NCBI RefSeq assembly: GCF_001703635.1
Contig: NZ_LQZT01000050.1
Coordinates: 85,794-149,793 of the forward strand
Direction: 5' to 3'
DNA: 64,000 nt
DNA from: Parahoeflea olei
GTDB taxonomy: Bacteria; Pseudomonadota; Alphaproteobacteria; Rhizobiales; Rhizobiaceae
A program made the position numbers and the translations under genes. The notes under the pieces were generated by a model. It was given only the letters and a program-made list of their open reading frames with translations, searched no databases and had not been told where the DNA came from. Shown here one piece after another: positions 50,470 through 57,576 of the stretch. Each line of letters opens with the position of its first letter. Within the stretch, counting starts at the first letter, position 1.

Positions 50470-50925
50470 TTACAACGTATCCGGTTCTTCTCTTGGAGGC
50501 GAGTCTGGTGGGGATTTTAATCCGATATGCTCAGGTGCAGGAGGCAGAGGGGGGAATCCCACTCCCATTTGATTCGTTGCAAGAGCGGAAAGCGAAGCAA
50601 AGCTCGACCATATTGTAGTTTCAGCAAATTTTAATGCTATCTCAATTGCTTCTGCAGGACTTGAATATTTGGATTCGAATGCGCAATAATAGCGAGCAGA
50701 GAATCCAGCTATCTCAGTTTCGGATTCTCGCGAATTTTTGCTTATTGAGTACTCTGCGGAAAACACGAATGATTCATCGTCAAACCGTTGTGGAGCGGTG
50801 ATCTCTGCATTGAAGCCGTAGCTAAACTCTCTCCTTTCGGATGTTTCCGTTCCAAGGCGGATACCGGTGTGTATCAATGAAATAGCAATCAATGACACGG
50901 TTTCGGAGGGTTCTTTTCTAGTCAT
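50470..50925 (-). CDS. SecB-like chaperone, third gene of a HicAB-type toxin-antitoxin-chaperone module
   Basis: The product has 151 residues from ATG 50923-50925, which overlaps the hicB stop by 8 nt. A longer frame from 51000 is less likely. The first strand (VSLIAISLIHTGIRLG) and the beta-rich middle (EFSYGFNAEITA, FVFSAEYSIS) fit the SecB fold. The terminal helix and loop, ETTIWSSFASLSALATNQMG then FPPLPPAPEHI, resemble the W...L...MG...PPLP end of SecB-like proteins found with toxin-antitoxin genes. Pairwise identity to canonical SecB is weak, so this is an inference supported by context. The tail is Pro-rich. Codons are AT-rich compared with neighbours. Confidence 0.58.
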   Translation of the reverse strand: MTRKEPSETVSLIAISLIHTGIRLGTETSERREFSYGFNAEITAPQRFDDESFVFSAEYSISKNSRESETEIAGFSARYYCAFESKYSSPAEAIEIALKFAETTIWSSFASLSALATNQMGVGFPPLPPAPEHIGLKSPPDSPPREEPDTL

Positions 50926-51475
50926 TGGAAATCCCGACAAAGCTCTCGTGCCGCCAAGGGGTCTCTCCTCTCGACCGGATGTGGCGTTGCTGAAGCGCAT
51001 AGCTCGTGTCCGTCGATATCATTGATTGACTGCGTACGGATTTTTGCTGATGCCAGTCGTTGAATAGGTGTTGGGTTAGGCGGGCAAAATGCGCGTTCGC
51101 ATAGGTTTCTGTACTGGATACCAAGCCGTCCATTCGTTTGGATAGACTTGAACACTCAAGCTTCTCTTGGATCGCTCTGCCTATCCAAGAATTTAGGGAT
51201 ATGCCAGCTTCGGCAGCTGCCATCGCTGCATGCTTGTGGACTTCGGGCGCCACGCGCACGTTAAAACTGCCCTTGAAGGGCACCGCTGGCTCACGTCCTT
51301 CTTCACGGCAATCTTCTAGGTAGTCGTCAATAAGTTCTCTAGCTACATTCTCGACTTCGCTGGCTTTGTCACATTCAGCCAAAAGTATGTCGCTGATATG
51401 AAGAACTTTAATAAATAGTGCTCCATTATCGAACTCAACAGAAGCTTGATATCCTTTGTAGGTCACCGTTCTCAT
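50918..51475 (-). CDS. hicB: HicB-family antitoxin with extended C-terminal tail
   Basis: The product has 185 residues. Residues 1-62 form the partially degraded RNase H-like HicB fold (MRTVTYKGYQASVEFDNGAL ... ARELIDDYLEDCREEG). Residues 66-107 form a ribbon-helix-helix DNA-binding domain (FKGSFNVRVAPEVHKHAAMA). Residues 108-185 are an extra tail not needed in ordinary HicB, with hydrophobic patches HFARLTQHLFNDW and TPWRHESFVGI. Its ATG overlaps the hicA stop (ATGA) and its stop overlaps the SecB-like start. It should neutralise HicA and repress the operon. The tail may be the region that makes it depend on the chaperone. Confidence 0.86.
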   Translation of the reverse strand: MRTVTYKGYQASVEFDNGALFIKVLHISDILLAECDKASEVENVARELIDDYLEDCREEGREPAVPFKGSFNVRVAPEVHKHAAMAAAEAGISLNSWIGRAIQEKLECSSLSKRMDGLVSSTETYANAHFARLTQHLFNDWHQQKSVRSQSMISTDTSYALQQRHIRSRGETPWRHESFVGISND

Positions 51476-51723
51476 ATCAAATCCTGCTCGATGAGTTGCT
51501 CTCGTATTTGCCGTACCATGTAGAATTTTACTTCTTTATTTGGGTGCGGTTCATGAAGCCTTATAATTCTTTTCGTTGGCTGGTGGACGAATTTGCGCTT
51601 GGAGCCCCCGCCGGTACGCTTTTCGATGAAGCCTAATTGCTTAAGCAATCTAGATAAATCCTTGTAGGGAAAGTCAGCCTGGCAGCCTTTGAATTGCTCA
51701 ATCAGACTTTGTCCACGCGACAT
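51472..51723 (-). CDS. hicA: HicA-family mRNA interferase toxin
   Basis: The product has 83 residues. The double-stranded-RNA-binding-like HicA fold is shown by YKDLSRLLKQLGFIEKRTGG, SKRKFVHQPTKRIIRLHEPH and EVKFYMVRQIREQLIEQDLI. The usual Gly-Ser-His catalytic motif is Gly-Ser-Lys here (GGGSKRKF), while LHEPHP retains two histidines, as in one HicA subgroup. It is the first gene of the three-gene operon. A palindromic site lies about 65-90 nt upstream. Confidence 0.85.
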   Translation of the reverse strand: MSRGQSLIEQFKGCQADFPYKDLSRLLKQLGFIEKRTGGGSKRKFVHQPTKRIIRLHEPHPNKEVKFYMVRQIREQLIEQDLI

Positions 51724-51789
51724 AAGCTAATGTTCCTATTCCATGCCGCCAACCCCGCTGCAACTGTTTTTTAGTCGCACAATGATATA

Positions 51790-51811
51790 TGACATATGCA
51801 TATAGCTGTCA
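51790..51811. promoter_or_regulatory. Putative HicB operator upstream of hicA
   Basis: TGACA and TGTCA form an inverted repeat separated by 12 nt that contain the perfect 10-bp palindrome ATATGCATAT (51794-51803), within an AT-rich stretch upstream of hicA. HicB antitoxins with ribbon-helix-helix domains usually bind such sites to repress their own operon. This is inferred from position and symmetry. Confidence 0.5.
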
Positions 51812-51941
51812 GCGGGTCAGAAGAGGTTGGAACTATAGGTTGCCGTCGCCCGACGCGCAACCTATGTCGCTAAGGCCTGGATCGAGACCTTCGATATTTA
51901 TAGCGGGCTTTTCCACCTGAGGCGCGCTTTACGTCCCTTGA

Positions 51942-53357
51942 TCAGGCCTGGGTGCCGCCCACGGTCATGGCGTTCATCAGCAGGTGCGGCTGGCCCACGC
52001 CCACCGGCACGCTCTGTCCGGCCTTGCCGCACATGCCGATGCCGGTGTCGAGGGCGGAATCATTGCCGATCATCGAGATCCGCTGCATCGCTTCCGGCCC
52101 GTTGCCGATCAGCATCGCGCCGGTGACCGGTGCGCCGATCTTGCCGTCCTCGATCAGATAGGCCTCGGTGCAGCCGAACACGAACTTGCCCGAGGTGATG
52201 TCCACCTGGCCGCCGCCGAAGGAGACGGCGTAGAGCCCCTTCTTCACGGAGGCGATCATTTCTTCCGGCGTCTTGTCGCCCGAAAGCATGTAGGTGTTGG
52301 TCATGCGCGGCATCGGCTGATGCGCATAGGACTGGCGGCGGCCGTTGCCGGTGGCGGCCATGCCCATCAGCCGGGCGTTCTGCCGGTCCTGCATGTAGCC
52401 CACCAGGATACCGTCCTCGATCAGCACGTTGTAGCCCGACGGCGTGCCCTCGTCGTCGACCGACAGCGAGCCGCGGCGGCCCTCGATGGTGCCGTCATCG
52501 ACCACGGTCACGCCCTTCGACGCCACCCGCTCGCCCATCAGCCCGGCAAAGGCCGAGGTCTTCTTGCGGTTGAAATCGCCTTCGAGCCCGTGGCCCACGG
52601 CTTCGTGCAGCATCACCCCGGGCCAGCCCGCGCCGAGCACCACGTCCATGGTGCCCGCGGGCGCGGGAACCGCCTCGAGATTGGTGAGCGCCTGCCTCAG
52701 CGCCTCGTCGGCACCATATTGCCAGCTTTCCTCGGTGAGGAAGCTGCCGAACAGCTTGCGCCCGCCCATGCCGAACGAGCCGGTTTCCTGGCGGTCGCCC
52801 TTGCCGGCCACCACCGAAATGTTGAGCCGTGCCAGCGGCCGCACGTCGCGCACCCGGTGGCCGTCGGCGCGCAGGATTTCGACCACCTGCCAGTTGGCTG
52901 CGACCGAGACCGAGACCTGGCGGACACGCTCGTCCTTTCCGCGCAGATACTGGTCGATGGTCTGCAGCAGCTTGACCTTGTCCTCGAAGCCCGGGGCCGA
53001 AAGCGGGTTTTCGGCGGTGTAGAGTTGTTTGTTGGTGCGCTGCGGGGCGGCGCTGTAGCTGCCGCTCGCCCCGGCCGTGACCGCCGAGACCGCATCGGCG
53101 GCGCGCCTGAGCGCAGCTTCCGACAGCTCGCCCGAATGGGCATAGCCCGAAGCTTCGCCCAGAACCGACCTCAGCCCGAAGCCGCGATCGGTGGAATAGG
53201 AGCCGGACTTGAGCTTGCCGTTGTCGAACAGCAGCGACTCGCTCTCCTCGTATTCGAGAAAGAGCTCGCCGTCGTCCGCGCCCTTGAGGGCATCGGCGAC
53301 CATCCTCTCCACCTGGGCTTCCGAAATGTCGAATTGGCTTGTGAGCGGGTCCTGCAT
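51942..53357 (-). CDS. tldD: Metalloprotease TldD
   Basis: TldD works with TldE/PmbA as a zinc protease that trims unfolded peptides and modified peptides. The product has 471 residues from ATG 53355-53357. The zinc motif HEAVGH is at residues 251-256, within PGVMLHEAVGHGLEGDFNRK. The glycine-rich C-terminus ends GMCGKAGQSVPVGVGQPHLL, then AMTVGGTQA. The gene is complete, yet a damaged second copy of its last codons lies 1.5 kb downstream, marking the edge of the islet. Confidence 0.96.
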   Translation of the reverse strand: MQDPLTSQFDISEAQVERMVADALKGADDGELFLEYEESESLLFDNGKLKSGSYSTDRGFGLRSVLGEASGYAHSGELSEAALRRAADAVSAVTAGASGSYSAAPQRTNKQLYTAENPLSAPGFEDKVKLLQTIDQYLRGKDERVRQVSVSVAANWQVVEILRADGHRVRDVRPLARLNISVVAGKGDRQETGSFGMGGRKLFGSFLTEESWQYGADEALRQALTNLEAVPAPAGTMDVVLGAGWPGVMLHEAVGHGLEGDFNRKKTSAFAGLMGERVASKGVTVVDDGTIEGRRGSLSVDDEGTPSGYNVLIEDGILVGYMQDRQNARLMGMAATGNGRRQSYAHQPMPRMTNTYMLSGDKTPEEMIASVKKGLYAVSFGGGQVDITSGKFVFGCTEAYLIEDGKIGAPVTGAMLIGNGPEAMQRISMIGNDSALDTGIGMCGKAGQSVPVGVGQPHLLMNAMTVGGTQA

Positions 53358-53480
53358 GGAAATGTCCAATCGTGGTGATCTCATGCGGGGATATATAGGC
53401 AATCCGGCGCCGATTGAAACTGTGGCGCGCATGCATCGCCGATGGTTAAACGCTTTCCGCCCCCGGCATAACGCGTTGCG

Positions 53481-55676
53481 TCAGTCGCACAGCGCATCCT
53501 TCTGGCCTGCGAGCAGTTTTTCCGCGGCGGCGCAATAGAGGCTGTCGGCCATCGCCGCATGCCCCTCCGCGGTGGGGTGCACCGGCCCGCCGAGCGTCCT
53601 GAGCGCCAGGAATTTCGGGTTGCCGACATCGACCGGATCCTCCTCATAGGCGTTTGCCTTGTAGTGGTACATCAGCAGGTAGGAATCGTTGAAGGTCCGG
53701 AACCAGCGCTGGCGCGGCGCATAGGGGTGGAAACTCGTGGCGGGATTGAACACCTGCCACTGCGCGGCGCCGGTGCGCTTGTGCGGCAGGTCGAGCTGTT
53801 CCGCCGCACGGCGTCCGGGGGCGGTGGCGCAGATGCCGTGGCTCCTGAACCGGTCGAAATGCGAGTCGATGAAGGTGAAGCCATGGCTTTTGGCAAGGCT
53901 TCTGATCTTGCCGTTGAGCCGCTCGACCACCCCTTGCGCCTCCCGGATATTGGCCTTTCCCGCGGTCTGTTCCGGACCGGCGAGGCTGAAGAAGCGGGTG
54001 GCGTTCATGCCCCTGCGCCGGCTGTCGCAATAGCGGCGGTTTTCATCGAAGGCCGGCGAGGGATATCCGGTCAGCAGCACATGCGCGGGATCGGCGATCT
54101 CGAGCTTGTCCCTGACCGCCCGGGCCAGCATCTCGTAGCGTCCGTCGAGCAGGTCGATGTTGCGGCGTGCTTCCGCAAGGCTGATTCCGCCGGCGGCCAT
54201 GGCGTAGATCGGCGCCATCAGGTCGCCGAACGGATCGGTCAGTCCGCTGGTCATGACGAGCGAGGTCACCAGCTTGGAAAATCCCATGTCGTTGCCGCCG
54301 ATGCCGAGCAGCAGCAGGTCGATCTTGCGCCCGAAGCGGGCAACCTGCAGCAGCGGCCGGCGGTCGAGACGATTGCCGCCCGGCCAGGCCTGGCACAGCC
54401 CGCGCGCCTTGCGGATGGCAACGGTGCCGCCGCCGAGCCGGGAGAGAACCTCGCGTGTGTAGGCATCGCCCGGTTCGAGCGTGTTGTCGAAGCCGAGAAA
54501 CCGCAGCGCTCCGCCCGATGTGCCGCCCATCGCGCCGACCAGCGCGCCGATCTGCGGCTCCATGTGCCGGAAATTCCCGGCGCTGCCGGCGATGCATTCG
54601 CGTCCGTCCTGCGGCCAGAACAGCCCGTCGGTGATTTCGGCTCCGGAGCAGGCGTAGCTTGCATAGGTGACTGCATGGTGCCGGTCGCCCGACAGCGCCA
54701 GCGCGATCGCCGCGCGGGTATGGGCGCTGTACATCGAGCGGTGACAGCGCCGGTCGAGCCAGCGGGCGCTCGAAAACGGCGCGATCGTGCCGTCCGGCCG
54801 CGCCTTGCGTCGCGGGACGCCATAATCGGTGCGCTTGTCGCCGCTGGCCTCGTCATAGCGCGGGCGGATGGTCCGCTCCGCGTCGAGCACGGCAGGCAGG
54901 TCCGGATTGCCTTCGCCCGAGGCGAAGGAATCGCCGAGGCTTGCGATCATGAAGTCCCGGACCCGGATCTCGACCGGGGCGAGCGGCAGGCCCTGCGCTG
55001 TGCCGGAGACGGTGAACTGCGTGCCGTAGGGAATGCGCAGCACCGCTGCGCCGGCGCAGTCGATGCCGGCTTCGGCACTTTCCCGGCTCCCGGACTTGCG
55101 GTTGTCCTCGACAAAGCCATAGCCGGGCGTGAGCGCCGTCTCGATCCGCAGTCGGCAGGCTTGCCCGGCGACGCCGTCGCTGATCCTGACGGTGACGAAA
55201 TGATGTTCGGGCACGATATAGCCGTTGCGGGCGGTGATCCCGCCGACATCGCTCCGGCAATTCATGAAATCCTGGCGGTTCACGTTCCAGCAGGTGGCGT
55301 CGCTCATCTGCGCCTGGTCATGGTTGCGCAACAGCGAGGCCCAGCCGAGCCGGATGTCGAAGCGGTCGGGCAGGCGGCCTTCAGCGGCCCTCAGCGCCTC
55401 GACCGCCGCCTTCGGCGTGGCGCCGCCGTTGACTGGCGGCGTGGTCCACCAGGCCTGCGAATTCAGCCGCGCTTCCATGGCGCTGACGCGGTGCTTGCGG
55501 AACCCGGGCGTCTTGCTGGCGTCGGCGAAGGCCAGTTCGTGGACCAGATGGTCTGAGGCAAAGCGCAGGAAGCGGAACGGCTGGTCGACGCTCCAGGTGA
55601 TGTCCGCGGCAAGGGCGGGCAGGGCGAAGCCGAAAAGAAGTGCGGTCAGGCCCGCACGCGTGACAGGCCGGACCAT
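53481..55676 (-). CDS. Large secreted SGNH/GDSL hydrolase family protein
   Basis: The product has 731 residues from ATG 55674-55676, with signal peptide RAGLTALLFGFALPALAADI. The N-terminal ~225 residues (VRISDGVAGQACRLRIETAL and other beta-rich parts) are of unknown type. The SGNH blocks follow: block I IASLGDSFASGEGNPDLP, block III GIGGNDMGFSKL, and block V VHPTAEGHAAMADSL with the catalytic His. Eleven or more cysteines suggest disulfides. It is a predicted extracytoplasmic esterase or lipase. It separates tldD from ialB, which are neighbours in related genomes, so it may be an accessory gene. Confidence 0.85.
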   Translation of the reverse strand: MVRPVTRAGLTALLFGFALPALAADITWSVDQPFRFLRFASDHLVHELAFADASKTPGFRKHRVSAMEARLNSQAWWTTPPVNGGATPKAAVEALRAAEGRLPDRFDIRLGWASLLRNHDQAQMSDATCWNVNRQDFMNCRSDVGGITARNGYIVPEHHFVTVRISDGVAGQACRLRIETALTPGYGFVEDNRKSGSRESAEAGIDCAGAAVLRIPYGTQFTVSGTAQGLPLAPVEIRVRDFMIASLGDSFASGEGNPDLPAVLDAERTIRPRYDEASGDKRTDYGVPRRKARPDGTIAPFSSARWLDRRCHRSMYSAHTRAAIALALSGDRHHAVTYASYACSGAEITDGLFWPQDGRECIAGSAGNFRHMEPQIGALVGAMGGTSGGALRFLGFDNTLEPGDAYTREVLSRLGGGTVAIRKARGLCQAWPGGNRLDRRPLLQVARFGRKIDLLLLGIGGNDMGFSKLVTSLVMTSGLTDPFGDLMAPIYAMAAGGISLAEARRNIDLLDGRYEMLARAVRDKLEIADPAHVLLTGYPSPAFDENRRYCDSRRRGMNATRFFSLAGPEQTAGKANIREAQGVVERLNGKIRSLAKSHGFTFIDSHFDRFRSHGICATAPGRRAAEQLDLPHKRTGAAQWQVFNPATSFHPYAPRQRWFRTFNDSYLLMYHYKANAYEEDPVDVGNPKFLALRTLGGPVHPTAEGHAAMADSLYCAAAEKLLAGQKDALCD

Positions 55677-55780
55677 GCGTCGCTTCCCCCTGGCGCGGTT
55701 GAGTGTCCGGAAGTTTGCGCGCAAAAAGGGAGATCGTCAAGGAAGCCGGGTAGTCGAGACCGGCCGGCTCCCGGTTAGGC

Positions 55781-56311
55781 TCACGGCAGCGCGGCGTAGC
55801 CTTCGGTGAAGCCCGCGAGATCGACCGGGATGCCGATGCCTTCCTCGGGCGTCTGGAACACGATGAAGGTGGCCGTGGTGCCGCCGCGCAGCGTGGTCAG
55901 CAGCGTTTCGTCGAGGATCACTTCGGCATAGCAGCCGTCGGAGAAGCAGCGCACGAAATAGGCCCGGCCGATATCCTTGCCGTCGACATTGAGCCCGAGC
56001 CCGGACGGCAGCAGCACGCCGAGCGGGGCAAGTACCCTGAGGATCCGCGCCTGCTGGTCGGCGGTCTTGAGCACCACCACCGACAGGCCGACTTCGGGGC
56101 GGTCGTCGGCAATCACGTTCTGCATCAGCGCGCATTGCTCGGCGGGAGCGCCCGCCGGCGTGTCGCAGACGATCGACCAGGCGCCGTGGGACGATTTCAC
56201 CTTGCCCGCCTGCTGGGCAGCCGCGGGCGTCGCGGCGCCGAGCGGCGCGGCGAGCATGCTCAGGGCCAGAAGTGCGGCGCTGGCGAGATTGGGTTTGGGT
56301 GCGGCTGCCAT
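55781..56311 (-). CDS. Invasion-associated locus B family protein
   Basis: The product has 176 residues. A signal peptide (NLASAALLALSMLAAPLGAA) is followed by KSSHGAWSIVCDTPAGAPAE, VVVLKTADQQARILRVLAPL and YFVRCFSDGCYAEVILDETL. Paired cysteines are conserved in the IalB family, predicted to be periplasmic or envelope proteins. The name comes from Bartonella; in free-living rhizobia no invasion role is implied. It is divergent from coxB. Confidence 0.92.
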   Translation of the reverse strand: MAAAPKPNLASAALLALSMLAAPLGAATPAAAQQAGKVKSSHGAWSIVCDTPAGAPAEQCALMQNVIADDRPEVGLSVVVLKTADQQARILRVLAPLGVLLPSGLGLNVDGKDIGRAYFVRCFSDGCYAEVILDETLLTTLRGGTTATFIVFQTPEEGIGIPVDLAGFTEGYAALP

Positions 56312-56683
56312 TTCATCTCCCGGGGTACGGCCGAATCATCACGCATTTTGTAATTGGGAAGGGGCGACTTGTAACCCTTCCCGGCAACTCTCTCGCGCTT
56401 TGTGCGGCAAAAATGCGGCCTTGCGTCAAAGCGGCAGCGTGGATGCAGCATATCCGCGCGCGATTTCCGCAGGCGGCCTGTCTGCCGCTCTGCCGGTCCG
56501 TCGCTCTTTTCAGATATGAATTTGTGCATAAAAAACGCACTCGGTGACTTTCCTGCAAAATTGACGTGCCAACAATGGCTGACTAGTGTTGCTAGCGATG
56601 TCATTCTGTGGTTTGAAGCGCCGGATATGTGAGGGATTCCGTCTGGTCACGCAGACGGTACTACACTCGAGGGAGAAGTAAAC
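56312..56683. promoter_or_regulatory. Divergent ialB/coxB promoter region
   Basis: This 372-bp gap holds no gene. Near ialB, GGGAAGGG/CCCTTCCC form a perfect 8-bp hairpin (56356-56363 with 56375-56382), possibly a 5' leader structure. Upstream of coxB, TTGACG at 56561-56566 and TAGTGT at 56584-56589, spaced by 17 nt, form a plausible sigma-70 promoter. The ribosome-binding sequence GAGGGAGAAG (56669-56678) precedes the GTG start of coxB. Confidence 0.55.
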
Positions 56684-57553
56684 GTGACCAACAAGCTTTT
56701 TGCAGGGCTTGCGGCGTCGGCAATGCTGGGCGCGGGCCCTGCACTTGCTGCGCAGCCGGTTGACTGGCAAATGGGCTTTCAGCCCGCCGCCACCGAAATC
56801 ATGTCTCAGGTTCGCAGCTTTGAAGCCTACACCCTGTGGTTCATCATCCCCATCACTTTGCTGGTGCTGGCGCTTTTGGTCTACGTGATGGTGAAGTTCC
56901 GCGCGGGCGCCAATCCGGTGCCGTCCCGGACCAGCCACAATTCGCTGATCGAGGTGATCTGGACGCTCGGCCCGGTGGTGATCCTGCTGGCGCTGGCGAT
57001 CCCGTCCTTCAACCTCCTGACCGCGCAGTATTCCCCGCCGCAAGCCGACATCACCGTCAAGGCGACCGGCTACCAGTGGTACTGGGGCTACGAGTACCAG
57101 ACCGACAACGAACTGTCGTTCGATTCGATCATGCTCAAGGACGATGAGCGCGCCGGCTACGCCAAGGAAGATGTGGCGGCCTATCCGCGCCTTCTCGCCG
57201 TCGACAACGAGCTTGTCGTGCCGGTCGGCCAGACCGTGCGCCTGCTCGTGACCGCTGCAGACGTGCTGCACTCCTTCGCCATGCCGGCCTTCGGCGTGAA
57301 GATGGACGCCGTCCCCGGCCGCCTCAACGAAACCTGGTTCAAGGCCGAGGCCGAAGGCCTCTACTACGGCCAGTGCTCCGAGCTCTGCGGCAAGGACCAC
57401 GCCTTCATGCCGATTGCGATCCGTGTGGTTGACCAGGCGAAGTTCGACACCTGGATGGCCGAGGCCGCCGACGATGTCGAGGCCGCCAACCGCAATCTGA
57501 TGGCCGCGGTCGAGACCGACTCCAAGTCGGTTGCCGTCGCAGCCAACGAATAG
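56684..57553 (+). CDS. coxB: Cytochrome c oxidase subunit II
   Basis: CoxB receives electrons from cytochrome c through its CuA centre, facing the periplasm. The product has 289 residues with a GTG start. A signal peptide (LFAGLAASAMLGAGPALA) precedes two membrane helices (WFIIPITLLVLALLVYVMV and the IEVIWTLGPVVILLALAIP region). CuA ligands are His196 in DVLHSFAMP and Cys231, Cys235, His239 and Met242 in GQCSELCGKDHAFM. It opens the aa3 oxidase operon. Confidence 0.97.
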   Translation: MTNKLFAGLAASAMLGAGPALAAQPVDWQMGFQPAATEIMSQVRSFEAYTLWFIIPITLLVLALLVYVMVKFRAGANPVPSRTSHNSLIEVIWTLGPVVILLALAIPSFNLLTAQYSPPQADITVKATGYQWYWGYEYQTDNELSFDSIMLKDDERAGYAKEDVAAYPRLLAVDNELVVPVGQTVRLLVTAADVLHSFAMPAFGVKMDAVPGRLNETWFKAEAEGLYYGQCSELCGKDHAFMPIAIRVVDQAKFDTWMAEAADDVEAANRNLMAAVETDSKSVAVAANE

Positions 57554-57576
57554 ACTTGAAAGAGGGAACTGAGAGC

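Larger units (their letters stand above)
50406..51941. other. AT-rich accessory islet inserted at the tldD 3' end
   Basis: Between the intact tldD stop (51942) and the tldD remnant (50358-50405) lies about 1.5 kb of clearly AT-richer DNA. It holds only hicA, hicB and a SecB-like gene, with 218 bp of leader between tldD and hicA. The direct repetition of the tldD 3' end at both edges suggests integration there. No integrase, transposase or terminal inverted repeats are visible, so the mechanism is open. Confidence 0.65.
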
